Part shown: piece by piece, positions 26,596 through 35,996 of the stretch
Numbering within the stretch: the stretch's first letter is position 1
How the letters are laid out: each line of letters opens with the position of its first letter
Source: Muribaculaceae bacterium
Lineage (GTDB): Bacteria > Bacteroidota > Bacteroidia > Bacteroidales > Muribaculaceae
Length of the DNA: 40,058 bases
Direction of reading: 5' to 3'
Assembly: GCA_022510445.1 (NCBI GenBank)
Contig: JAFLTN010000006.1
Location: forward strand, 1 to 40,058
The notes under the pieces: generated by a model
Told to the model about the DNA's origin: nothing
Databases searched by the model: none
Seen by the model: the letters and a program-made list of their open reading frames with translations, nothing else
Made by a program: the position numbers and the translations under genes

Positions 26596-27972
26596 ATGAA
26601 GGACTTTAGTGAATCCGACATAGAACAGATAGAGCAGCTTGTGACAGACGGAAACAAGGAGGAGGCTTCAAGAGAAGTCAGCGAGCTCCATGCCGCTGAT
26701 ATAGCCGAACTTTTCCGCAAGCTTAATCTTCAGGAGGCCGAATGGCTCTTCAATCTCATAGATGACAATGAGAAGAGGGCCGATGTGCTTATGGAGCTTG
26801 ATGAAGATGACCGAAAAAAATTGCTCGAGGGTATGGAGCCGGAGCAGATCGGTCATTACATCGACCTGCTTGATACTGACGATGCCGTAGACCTTATCCA
26901 GGAACTTGATGAGGAAGACCGTGAGGAGGTGATACAGCATATCGACGACATGGAGCAGGCAGGTGATATAGTCGACCTTCTGCAATATGACGAAGACACG
27001 GCCGGAGGTCTTATGGCCACCGAAATGCTCGTGGTGAATGAAAATCTTTCGATGCCCGACTGCCTTAAGGAGATGAGAAGGCAGGCTGAGGATCTTGACG
27101 ATATCTATAATGTCTATGTTGTCGATGATGACAACAGGCTGCAAGGAGTTTTGCCCCTGCAGAAAATGATAACCCATCCTTCCGTGTCGAAAATCAAGCA
27201 TGTAATGGATGCCGACCCTTATTCGGTAAGGACCGACACGCCGATTGACGAGGTGGCACTTGATTTCGAGAAATATGACCTTGTCGCGATGCCTGTAATC
27301 GACAGCATCGGGAGACTCGTTGGTCAGATAACTGTCGACGACGTGATGGATGAAGTGAGGGAACAAAGTGAAAGAGACTTCCAGCTTGCATCCGGTATAT
27401 CTTCCGACGTTGACGCTTCCGATTCAGTCTTCCAGCAGACAAAGGCAAGAATTCCCTGGCTGCTCATAGGTATAGTAGGAGGTATTATTAATTCTCTCAT
27501 ATTGGGAGGTTTTGAGGCTCAGATAGCTGCAATAACCGCCCTTGCAATTTTCATACCGCTGATAGGAGGAACGGGAGGAAATGTTGGTGTACAGGCATCG
27601 GCCATAGTTGTTCAGGGACTTGCCAACGGCAGACTGGATCTTAAAAACTCAATGAGCCAGATTGGAAGAGAATGTCTTGTGGCTCTCATGAATGCCGTGG
27701 TAATCTCCGGAGTGGTATTTATTTATATTTTCCTGACACAGCCGGCCGGTGTGAAATATACTGTTTCCCTGTCGGTGGCCATATCATTGTTTGCGGTAGT
27801 GATTTTTGCCACTGTATTCGGCACATTGGTGCCCTTGACCTTAGAAAGGCTGAATATTAATCCGGCCCTTGCCACAGGTCCTTTCATACAGATCACCAAT
27901 GATGTCGTAGGCCTTTTGATTTATGTGGGTACATCCACCTGGACAATGGGCATATTCGGCGCAATTCAATAA
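26596..27972 (+). CDS. mgtE: Magnesium transporter MgtE
   Basis: MgtE_N helical domain, CBS pair, TM domain with FIPLIGGTGGNVGVQASAIVVQGLA and NINPALATGPFIQITNDVVGLLIY. Confidence 0.97.
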   Translation: MKDFSESDIEQIEQLVTDGNKEEASREVSELHAADIAELFRKLNLQEAEWLFNLIDDNEKRADVLMELDEDDRKKLLEGMEPEQIGHYIDLLDTDDAVDLIQELDEEDREEVIQHIDDMEQAGDIVDLLQYDEDTAGGLMATEMLVVNENLSMPDCLKEMRRQAEDLDDIYNVYVVDDDNRLQGVLPLQKMITHPSVSKIKHVMDADPYSVRTDTPIDEVALDFEKYDLVAMPVIDSIGRLVGQITVDDVMDEVREQSERDFQLASGISSDVDASDSVFQQTKARIPWLLIGIVGGIINSLILGGFEAQIAAITALAIFIPLIGGTGGNVGVQASAIVVQGLANGRLDLKNSMSQIGRECLVALMNAVVISGVVFIYIFLTQPAGVKYTVSLSVAISLFAVVIFATVFGTLVPLTLERLNINPALATGPFIQITNDVVGLLIYVGTSTWTMGIFGAIQ

Positions 27973-28024
27973 TACTCTCCCGGTTATGGGGCGGAATAAC
28001 TTCGGGATGACGATCGACTGACAA

Positions 28025-30670
28025 ATGGCAAAAATAGCTGAGACACCCTTGATGCTCCAGTATCTGGAGATGAAAAAAAAACATCCTGATGCAATATTGC
28101 TTTTCAGGGTAGGGGATTTTTATGAGACATTCTCTGATGACGCGATTGCTGCAAGTGAAATTTTAGGGATTACCCTTACACGGCGTGCCAACGGTAAAGC
28201 CCAATCTGTTGAACTGGCCGGTTTCCCTCATCACGCACTTGATTCTTATCTGCCAAAACTTGTCAGAGCCGGAAGAAGAGTTGCGATCTGCGAACAGTTA
28301 GAGGATCCGAAACTGACAAAAAAACTTGTAAAAAGGGGAATAACAGAATTGGTGACGCCGGGGGTGAACACATCTCCGGGGGCACTCGATGCCAAAGAAA
28401 ATAATTTCTTGGGGGCGGTTTATTTTGAGAAAGAAAAGGCAGGCGTTTCATTTCTCGACATATCGACAGGAGAATTCCTTTGTGCCGAAGGTCAGATTTC
28501 GGAAATGGACAGACTGATAAATAAAATTGGCCCGCGGGAAGTGCTCAGAATGAAAGGTAGCCGTGTCTATTTTTCAGAGCATTTCAGTTATAAAGGAAGT
28601 GTGTTTGAACTTGACGACTGGGTTTATTCCGGTTCTGCTGCCAAGGAAAGGCTTCTTAAACAATTCAGCACTTCTTCTCTGAAAGGTTTCGGAATATCTG
28701 AAATGAAACTTGCAGTGATTGCAGCGGGGAGTATTCTGCATTATCTTGATCTGACAGGTCATAGCGAGGTTTCGCATATTACTGCCATCGGGAGAATCGA
28801 AAACAAGAATTATATGCATCTTGACGGTTTCACGGTGAGAAACTTAGAGATTGCGGCGGCTTTGGGTTCGGAAGGGAAGAGCCTTCTTGAAATTCTTGAC
28901 AGGACCCAATCTCCAATGGGAGGGAGGAAATTGAAGAGATGGCTTTTGTTGCCCCTTTTGAATGTGGAAGAGATCAGAGACCGCCATAATACTGTAGAAT
29001 TTTTCTTTAATAACCGTGAGATCAGAGAGAAGGCCCGGGAGGAGGTAAAGCGTGTAGGTGACCTTGAAAGACTGGGAAGCCGTGTAGCAACCGGAAAGAT
29101 ATTGCCACGGGAGATGCTTCAGCTTTCTGAGAGCGTGAAGGGAGCTGACGGTTTGAGAAATCTCCTTAAAGACTGCGGCAACCAAAGCGTTGAGACGATT
29201 ATTTCACGGATGGAAGACATCAGTGATGTGGCACGTTGGATTGACTCTACCATATGTCCGGATACGACCAACAGTTTTGGAAAATCCGCTGTGATAATGG
29301 AGGGGATCGATGCTGAACTTGATGAGCTCAGAGGGCTCAGGGCTCATAGCAAGGATGCAATTCTCTCTATCCAGACACATGAAATGGAGAATACCGGGAT
29401 TACTTCTCTTAAGATCAATTATAACAACGTATTCGGTTATTATCTCGAGGTGAGGAATACCCATAAGGAGAAGGTGCCTGAACACTGGATAAGAAAGCAG
29501 ACTTTGGTAAATGCCGAACGATATGTCACTCCCGAATTAAAGGAACTTGAGGAAAGAATTTTAGGTGCGGATGAAAAGATAAACTTGATAGAAGACAGGA
29601 TTTACCGTGAACTGATGAAAAAGATCTCGGGTAAGTTCAGTCAGTTGTATAATAATGCCGGGGCTGTTTCTACTGCCGATTGTCTGCTAAGTTTTGCAGA
29701 AACAGCGATAGATAACGGTTATGTGCGACCCGAAGTGGATAATTCCACGGTGCTCGATATAAAGGAGGGCAGGCATCCTGTTATAGAGAAGACATTGCCC
29801 CCGGGAGAATCTTATATCTCAAATTCCGTTTTGCTTGATTCCAACCAAATCGAAGAGGAAGCCGAAGGTTGCCAGATAATGATGATAACCGGTCCGAACA
29901 TGAGCGGAAAGTCTGCTTTGTTAAGACAGACGGCCTTGATAGTGCTGATGGCTCAGGCCGGTAGTTTTGTCCCGGCTTCCTCGGCCAGGATAGGCATTGT
30001 CGACAAAATATTTACCCGAGTAGGAGCAAGTGACAGTATCTCTTCGGGTGAGTCTACTTTCATGGTAGAGATGAATGAAGCCGCTTCCATACTCAACAAT
30101 ATGGGAAGTCGGTCATTGATTCTTTTTGACGAACTTGGAAGAGGCACTTCCACCTATGACGGCATATCCATAGCATGGTCAATAGTGGAACATATCCATG
30201 ATAACGGACGGTGCAGCCCTAAGACTCTTTTCGCAACGCATTATCATGAGCTCAACGAAATGGAGGGGAAGTTCAGCCGGATTGCAAATTATAATGTTTC
30301 AGTAAAAGAGATTGACGGCAGAGTGGTATTTCTGAGAAAACTTGAAAGGGGAGGATCTGAGCATAGTTTCGGAATTCATGTGGCCAAACTCGCCGGAATG
30401 CCAAGGTCAATTGTGAAGAGGGCTGATCAGGTGTTGAAACAGCTTGAAGACGGTTCATCGGGAGTTTCTGCAGATAAAAATCTAACAAGGAAGAATGCAG
30501 GAAATATTAATCATCAGCCTGATGCCGTACAGATGAGTTTCTTCCAGCTTGACGATCCTCTGTTATCTCAGATAAGAGACACCCTCATTGGGATAGACGT
30601 GGAACGATTGACACCACTCCAGGCTCTGAATATGCTCAACGATTTGCAAGGACTTTTAACCGGGAAATAA
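28025..30670 (+). CDS. mutS: DNA mismatch repair protein MutS
   Basis: N-terminal mismatch-binding FRVGDFYETFSDDA; Walker A TGPNMSGKSALLRQTALIVLMAQAGSFVPA; LILFDELGRGTSTYDGISIAWSIVE; FATHYHEL. Confidence 0.98.
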   Translation: MAKIAETPLMLQYLEMKKKHPDAILLFRVGDFYETFSDDAIAASEILGITLTRRANGKAQSVELAGFPHHALDSYLPKLVRAGRRVAICEQLEDPKLTKKLVKRGITELVTPGVNTSPGALDAKENNFLGAVYFEKEKAGVSFLDISTGEFLCAEGQISEMDRLINKIGPREVLRMKGSRVYFSEHFSYKGSVFELDDWVYSGSAAKERLLKQFSTSSLKGFGISEMKLAVIAAGSILHYLDLTGHSEVSHITAIGRIENKNYMHLDGFTVRNLEIAAALGSEGKSLLEILDRTQSPMGGRKLKRWLLLPLLNVEEIRDRHNTVEFFFNNREIREKAREEVKRVGDLERLGSRVATGKILPREMLQLSESVKGADGLRNLLKDCGNQSVETIISRMEDISDVARWIDSTICPDTTNSFGKSAVIMEGIDAELDELRGLRAHSKDAILSIQTHEMENTGITSLKINYNNVFGYYLEVRNTHKEKVPEHWIRKQTLVNAERYVTPELKELEERILGADEKINLIEDRIYRELMKKISGKFSQLYNNAGAVSTADCLLSFAETAIDNGYVRPEVDNSTVLDIKEGRHPVIEKTLPPGESYISNSVLLDSNQIEEEAEGCQIMMITGPNMSGKSALLRQTALIVLMAQAGSFVPASSARIGIVDKIFTRVGASDSISSGESTFMVEMNEAASILNNMGSRSLILFDELGRGTSTYDGISIAWSIVEHIHDNGRCSPKTLFATHYHELNEMEGKFSRIANYNVSVKEIDGRVVFLRKLERGGSEHSFGIHVAKLAGMPRSIVKRADQVLKQLEDGSSGVSADKNLTRKNAGNINHQPDAVQMSFFQLDDPLLSQIRDTLIGIDVERLTPLQALNMLNDLQGLLTGK

Positions 30671-30674
30671 AAAA

Positions 30675-30691
30675 AGCCCCAAAAAGGGGCT
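30675..30691 (-). terminator. Terminator for the small membrane protein gene (minus strand)
   Basis: AGCCCC-AAAAA-GGGGCT; minus strand followed by TTTTTTT. Confidence 0.75.
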
Positions 30692-30728
30692 GAGAGAATA
30701 TATAAATGTTGCACTAATAAGGATGAGT

Positions 30729-30968
30729 TTATAATTCAATATCATCACGTTGGTTTCTTACAGGCACTTTCTGTCGTTGAACCTTGATATAAGCCGGAAC
30801 ATTAAACATTGCCCACAGGGCTGATATCATTAAAGCACCAATCACTACATAACTTTGCCATGACATGTCGTGATATAAGGCCATTGTCAGAATACCTGCC
30901 ACGATAATTGCTGCTCCAAGAATTAATACTAATATTCCAAAGGGGCTGTTTTTAATTGTCTGTCTCAT
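30729..30968 (-). CDS. Small two-TM membrane protein, function unknown
   Basis: MRQTIKNSPFGILVLILGAAIIVAGILTMALYHDMSWQSYVVIGALMISALWAMFNVPAYIKVQRQ; ORF opens at 31037. Confidence 0.65.
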   Translation of the reverse strand: MRQTIKNSPFGILVLILGAAIIVAGILTMALYHDMSWQSYVVIGALMISALWAMFNVPAYIKVQRQKVPVRNQRDDIEL

Positions 30969-31158
30969 AATTTTAATATTTTTAGAGTTGTTATTATTTT
31001 CCTTTAAATTGATGATTGAAGGAGCAAATGAAAACATTTTTCAATGCCCTGAAGCATCGTTTAATATTATAATGAATGAGACATCAAAAAGTTTGATCGG
31101 GAGGAAAATTTAACAATTGAAAGTTCTTATGACGGTCGTAATTATAGTAAAAAGAGGA

Positions 31159-31611
31159 TTATTCGCGTAATTTTGAATCTATGATGATTGTCACGGGCCC
31201 GTCGTTAATGAGCGAAATCTTCATATCGGCTCCGAAAATACCTCTTTTTACTTCCTTCCCGATTAAGTCAGACAGTCTTCGGCAATATTCTTCATATAAA
31301 GGAACGGCGAGATCATGGCCTGCCGCACGGATATAGGAGGGACGGTTTCCTTTTTTTGTAGAGGCTGTCAGGGTGAACTGACTGACTGCTAAGGCTTCTC
31401 CCCCGATATCAATCAGCGATAAGTTCATCACGCCGGTTTCATCGGGGAAAATGCGCATATTGGCAGTCTTTGAAGCAAGCCATGAAACATCTTCGGATGT
31501 GTCTCCATGTTCTATTCCTACCAATACCAGAAGTCCGGTGCCAATACAAGCCCGGACTTCAGTATCAATTGTGACGGATGCGTTTGAAACGCGTTGAATC
31601 ACCAGTCTCAT
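31159..31611 (-). CDS. dtd: D-aminoacyl-tRNA deacylase
   Basis: MRLVIQRVSNASVTID, ALAVSQFTLTASTKKGNRPSY, Gly-cisPro-type LINDGPVTIIID. Confidence 0.96.
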   Translation of the reverse strand: MRLVIQRVSNASVTIDTEVRACIGTGLLVLVGIEHGDTSEDVSWLASKTANMRIFPDETGVMNLSLIDIGGEALAVSQFTLTASTKKGNRPSYIRAAGHDLAVPLYEEYCRRLSDLIGKEVKRGIFGADMKISLINDGPVTIIIDSKLRE

Positions 31612-33041
31612 TTATTAACAAAAACTAAGTATTGTCCCTGTTGCATCACCTGAGGGATTATAGCATCCTCTCCGGTGAAATAATTAACCATGCCGCGAGT
31701 GTCAGGAGTGTTCTTTGTAGAGAATTCCACAGGGATTTCTCCTTTGCCAAGATTTACGAGTGTCATCACTTTTGAGCCTTCGCGTTCACGGCTGAAGATA
31801 TAAAGATCGGGGCTTGTGGTGGCGTAGCTGATGAGTTCGCCTCCATCCATTCCGGCTGACAATGCTTTCTGGGTATGCTTGAGGTTATTCAGCTTCTGAT
31901 AGAAAGTGAAATATTCATTTCTGGGTTCCCATTGCGGCGCCTTATCTTTTTCAAAGAATTCGAAGGCCCGGTTCATTCCGGTTTCTTGGCCTGTGTAAAT
32001 CAACGGCATGCCCGGTAATGTGTAGGAAAGCACGGCGAAGGCATCGGTGAGGTTGCCCAGGCGTTCAAATTCAGTGCCCTCCCATGAGTTTAGGTCATGA
32101 TTGGTAATCATGTTCATGAGATATGTATCTTTCGGGAAATCCTCAAATTGCTGTGCAAGAAGATTGTTTATTGCAATGGCATGAGTTTCCGGGAATTCGC
32201 GTATTCCGCCATCTTTCTCTCTGAATGAATATTGGCCGGAAGTGGCTGCTATCTGGCTGAACAGGTCTTTCATGGGCCAGTTATACCCCATATCGAAAGC
32301 CAGTTCCTGAAGTTCGGGAGAAGTAGCCTCGGCAAGCATGAATATTTCCGGTTTGACGGCCTGGAGCTGCGGGCGTGCTTCATTCCAGAAATCTGTGGGA
32401 ACTTCCATCGCTACATCACAACGGAATCCGTCGACATCAGCTTCAGTGAGCCAGAATTTCATTGCATCGATCATCCCCTTTCGCATCTCCGGATTTGAAT
32501 AATCGAAAACATAAACATCGGTCCAGTCATAGACTCCTTTCATATTGCCGAGAGAATCTTTTTCATACCAGTCGGGATGAAGATCGACCCATATGTTATC
32601 CCTGCCTGAGTGATTGGGCACCCAGTCAATAATAACTTTCATACCCATCTCATGAGCAGTTTTCACCATTTCCTTAAACTGGTCGAGGGTGCCGAATTCA
32701 GGATTGAATTCCTTGTAATTCTGAACGGCATAATAGCTGCCAAGAGTCCCTTTACGATCTTTTTTGCTGATCGGGTTTATGGGCATCATCCAGAGGATAT
32801 CAACACCGAGCTCTTTCAGACGTGGCAACTGTTGCTGAAAAGCAGTAACTGTGCCTTCCTCAGTGAATTGCCGCAGATTGACTTCATAGATTACTGCGTT
32901 ACGGCTCCAGTCCGGATGTTTTACCTGGGTATAGGTGGAATCACATTCCTCCTTGTTGTTATTTTCAGCTTGTTTTTTACCACCGCAAGCAGAAAGCAGA
33001 AGGGCCCCAATAAGCCCGAAAGCGGAAAAAAGTTTTCTCAT
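31608..33041 (-). CDS. GH13 alpha-amylase family lipoprotein (ORF opens at 33089)
   Basis: Lipobox LLLSACGGKK; GH13 motifs VIIDWVPNHSG, DGFRCDVAMEVP, IFMLAEATSP, MITNHDLNS. Confidence 0.93.
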   Translation of the reverse strand: MRKLFSAFGLIGALLLSACGGKKQAENNNKEECDSTYTQVKHPDWSRNAVIYEVNLRQFTEEGTVTAFQQQLPRLKELGVDILWMMPINPISKKDRKGTLGSYYAVQNYKEFNPEFGTLDQFKEMVKTAHEMGMKVIIDWVPNHSGRDNIWVDLHPDWYEKDSLGNMKGVYDWTDVYVFDYSNPEMRKGMIDAMKFWLTEADVDGFRCDVAMEVPTDFWNEARPQLQAVKPEIFMLAEATSPELQELAFDMGYNWPMKDLFSQIAATSGQYSFREKDGGIREFPETHAIAINNLLAQQFEDFPKDTYLMNMITNHDLNSWEGTEFERLGNLTDAFAVLSYTLPGMPLIYTGQETGMNRAFEFFEKDKAPQWEPRNEYFTFYQKLNNLKHTQKALSAGMDGGELISYATTSPDLYIFSREREGSKVMTLVNLGKGEIPVEFSTKNTPDTRGMVNYFTGEDAIIPQVMQQGQYLVFVNK

Positions 33042-33173
33042 GACTGTATAGATATAATTAATAAGTGTTTTATTGTTTAAAACATTCATAAAGCCTTTTT
33101 TGTTTTAGAACCCTTTTCTAAATATTCCCGGAACAGGACATTCAACCCACCCGACTCCCGTCGAGAAGGCTTA

Positions 33174-34025
33174 TCAGTTTTTCCAGCGCTTATGGCTCCA
33201 TAGCCAGAAAGCCGGAGCATTTTTAAGGGTCTTTTCAAATTCTTTCCAGAACTGTCGAGTGTATGGATAAGGAAGTTTCTTTGATTCCGGAATCAAGCGA
33301 TGAAAACAGATGCTGTAACAGCCCCTCCTGACACGGTTCATTTCAAGATAGAAAAAGTCGGCTCCGACTTTTTCACCAATCTCTTCAGCTCCGTAAATAA
33401 ACCATGTCTTATGATTAAGAAATTCCAGACAATTGTTTTCGTGCTTCTGATGAGGCCTGTGATCGGCGATAAAACCGCATACCCAGGGAAAGTTTCTTTT
33501 GTCGAGCAAGATTCGCGGTGCCCGTTTCATTGGTATTATATGGGCTCCCCATCGGGATCTTATATCCAAAAATATCTCATCCCAGGTTTTGTTGGAAAGG
33601 GGGTGATAAATTGAAGCCATATAGGTCTCCGGAAGGAAATACCTGCAGATTTCCTGAACCCACTCCCAATTTCCATAATGCCCCATTAATAAAACAGCAT
33701 TTCGCCCTTCAGAAAGTGTTTTATTGATCACCTCAAAATTGTTGACCTGTATTCGTTTTCTTAATTCCTTGTCACTTATATGAAGAAGTTTTAGGGTTTC
33801 AACAATCTGATCTCCAAGATATCCGTAAAATTCCCGTTCTATCTTTTTGATTTCTGAAATCTCTTTGTCAGGGAAAGATTCCACAAGATTTTTTCTCACA
33901 ACCTTTCTGCGATATTTAACCAGACGGTAAAGCACAAAAGATATGAAGTCGGCAAAGAGATACAGCACGCCCAAGGGAAGACGTGAACTGATAGATAGGA
34001 ATCCTGTAAGAATAGTTTTTGCCAT
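33174..34025 (-). CDS. Lysophospholipid/lipid A acyltransferase (LpxL/HtrB family)
   Basis: LpxL-family motif AVLLMGHYGNWEW (HX4E) and FPWVCGFIADHRPH. Confidence 0.9.
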   Translation of the reverse strand: MAKTILTGFLSISSRLPLGVLYLFADFISFVLYRLVKYRRKVVRKNLVESFPDKEISEIKKIEREFYGYLGDQIVETLKLLHISDKELRKRIQVNNFEVINKTLSEGRNAVLLMGHYGNWEWVQEICRYFLPETYMASIYHPLSNKTWDEIFLDIRSRWGAHIIPMKRAPRILLDKRNFPWVCGFIADHRPHQKHENNCLEFLNHKTWFIYGAEEIGEKVGADFFYLEMNRVRRGCYSICFHRLIPESKKLPYPYTRQFWKEFEKTLKNAPAFWLWSHKRWKN

Positions 34026-34033
34026 ATATATTG

Positions 34034-34041
34034 CAAATTTA
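34034..34041 (-). promoter_or_regulatory. Putative -7 element (TAAATTTG) for the LpxL-like gene
   Basis: Left arm of a perfect 12-bp inverted repeat in the divergent intergenic region. Confidence 0.5.
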
Positions 34042-34074
34042 AGAAATTAGGGAGATATAGCGGTTTAAAATCAT

Positions 34075-34082
34075 TAAATTTG
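34075..34082 (+). promoter_or_regulatory. Putative -7 element (TAAATTTG) for the Stealth operon
   Basis: Right arm of the same 12-bp inverted repeat, 25 nt upstream of ATG 34108. Confidence 0.5.
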
Positions 34083-34107
34083 CAAATTGAGGCTGAATGG
34101 TATAAAA

Positions 34108-35112
34108 ATGGCAAATAAAGAAGAGATAGATTTTGTTCTGACGTGGGTTGACATGAACGACCCGGAATGGAATAGGGTGTTTTCTCAATATTCCGGAAAA
34201 CCGGAGATTGAAAAGAACGGTGTCTCAGATGCAAGATTCCGAGACTATGGATTCCTGAAATATTGGTTCCGTGGTGTCGAGAAGTTTGCACCATGGGTCG
34301 GGAAAATCCATCTGATCACAAGCGGACAGAAGCCCGAGTGGCTGGATACCGCAAATCCTAAAATTAATGTAGTGGACCATAAGGACTTCATACCGGAAGA
34401 GTTCCTGCCCACATTCAATTCAACTGTGATTGAAAGATATATGCACCGTATCCCGGGCTTGTCAGAAAAATTCGTTTACTTCAATGATGATTTCTATATA
34501 ATCAGGCCTGTGACCTCTGAAAGGTTTTTCAAAAACGGGCTCCCTTGTGATATCTCGATTTTTCAATATAATCCTACATGGTCACAATGGTACAAGAAAC
34601 TTAAAAACAATATCCGCCTTATCAACCGTCATTTCAACAAACGGGAAGTTCTCAGGCAATGGCATCACAAATGGTTCAGTAAGGAATATGGTTCTAAAGT
34701 CAGAATGAACTATCTGCTTCAGCCTTTCCCTAAATTCATAACTTTAAGGGTGCACCACAATGCCCAGCCTTATCTGAAACAAACTTTTGAGGAAGTATGG
34801 GACAATGTGGGGAAAGAGCTGACCGAGACATCCCGTTTCCGTTTCCGTGACTCTCATGACTACTCACCGGAACTTATACGCACGTGGCAGATATGCAAGG
34901 GTGATTTTGAACCCTATAATACCTATAAAGACACGAAGATGTTCCCGCTTATGGTTCGTCCGAAACAAGCCATCCGTGCCATAAGGGATCAGGAGTATAC
35001 GTTGATATGCCTGAACGATAATGTGCATATCAAGAATTATGATGAACTGATGAGAGAACTTCAGGATGCCTTTAATCATATTCTTCCTGAGAAATCATCG
35101 TTTGAGAGATGA
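34108..35112 (+). CDS. Stealth-family sugar-phosphate transferase-like protein
   Basis: Stealth conserved regions: IDFVLTWVDMNDPEW, DARFRDYGFLKYWFRGVEKFAPWVGKIHLITSGQKPEWLD, FNSTVIERYMHRIPGLSEKFVYFNDDFYI; ORF opens at 34087. Confidence 0.9.
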   Translation: MANKEEIDFVLTWVDMNDPEWNRVFSQYSGKPEIEKNGVSDARFRDYGFLKYWFRGVEKFAPWVGKIHLITSGQKPEWLDTANPKINVVDHKDFIPEEFLPTFNSTVIERYMHRIPGLSEKFVYFNDDFYIIRPVTSERFFKNGLPCDISIFQYNPTWSQWYKKLKNNIRLINRHFNKREVLRQWHHKWFSKEYGSKVRMNYLLQPFPKFITLRVHHNAQPYLKQTFEEVWDNVGKELTETSRFRFRDSHDYSPELIRTWQICKGDFEPYNTYKDTKMFPLMVRPKQAIRAIRDQEYTLICLNDNVHIKNYDELMRELQDAFNHILPEKSSFER

Positions 35113-35987
35113 AAAAGGTGTTTGCCGAAATAATAGCGGGATTGATCCCTCATAAAATGACAAGAAACCGCTGGCGTGGGATCTTGCGCTTCGGATTGAG
35201 GAATGCCCGGAAATTACGTCAGGAGATAAAGGATCACAATTCGATGCCTCGGCATTATCTGGCTGTATGCGTCATTGCAAAGGATGAAGGACCATATTTC
35301 AAGGAATGGCTTGACTGGCATATTTCGCAGGGTGTAGAGAAATTTTATGTCTATGATAACGGGAGCACTGACAACACCCGGGAAATACTGACCCCATATA
35401 TTGAGCAGGGAATTGTGGATTACACTTATTTCCCCGGCCATCGAATGCAGATTGCTGCCTATGATGACTGTCTGAAACGACATCGCTATGAGTCCCGTTG
35501 GCTCGCCATGATCGATATGGATGAATTCATCAAGCCGATTAAAGATAAATCAATACCTGATTTTTTAAAAAAACTGGAAGATTTTCCGGTGGTGGAGATT
35601 AATTGGCTTGTCTATGGAAGCAACGGTCAGAAAACAAAAGGTGAGGGAGACGTGATGGAAAGATTTCAAAAACATTCGGATCCGGGACATCCTTTAAACC
35701 GGCATGTAAAAAGTATTTTCAATCCCCGCAGGGTTTATTGTATGATCGGGTGTCATGAAGCTGCAAGAATAAATGGGAAAGCAGCAGACCCTGATGGCCG
35801 GATAATTAAAAAGAGCTGGAAAGACCGTGACCCTCAGCAGGATGTAATCAGGATTAACCATTATGCTGTGAAGAGCTATGAAGAGTTTATGGAAAAACAG
35901 GCTCGTGGAAGGGCAAGCGGACGAGAGAAAGAAGTGAGGGAGGAATATTTCAGGAGATTCGACCTCAATAACTGCGAGGATCAGTAA
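35109..35987 (+). CDS. Glycosyltransferase, GT92/DUF23-like
   Basis: YLAVCVIAKDEGPYFKEWLDWHISQGVEKFYVYDNGSTDNTREILTPYIEQGIVDY, WLAMIDMDEFIKP. Confidence 0.85.
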   Translation: MKKVFAEIIAGLIPHKMTRNRWRGILRFGLRNARKLRQEIKDHNSMPRHYLAVCVIAKDEGPYFKEWLDWHISQGVEKFYVYDNGSTDNTREILTPYIEQGIVDYTYFPGHRMQIAAYDDCLKRHRYESRWLAMIDMDEFIKPIKDKSIPDFLKKLEDFPVVEINWLVYGSNGQKTKGEGDVMERFQKHSDPGHPLNRHVKSIFNPRRVYCMIGCHEAARINGKAADPDGRIIKKSWKDRDPQQDVIRINHYAVKSYEEFMEKQARGRASGREKEVREEYFRRFDLNNCEDQ

Positions 35988-35996
35988 ATTCGAGAA

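Noticed and set aside
26668-27366. 232-aa minus-strand ORF
   Set aside because: Antisense to mgtE; shadow ORF from codon bias of the true gene.
34108-35112. Stealth protein as evidence for a full capsule locus
   Set aside because: No Wzx/Wzy/Wza-type export or UpxY/Z regulators in the window; only a small modification-type operon is supported.
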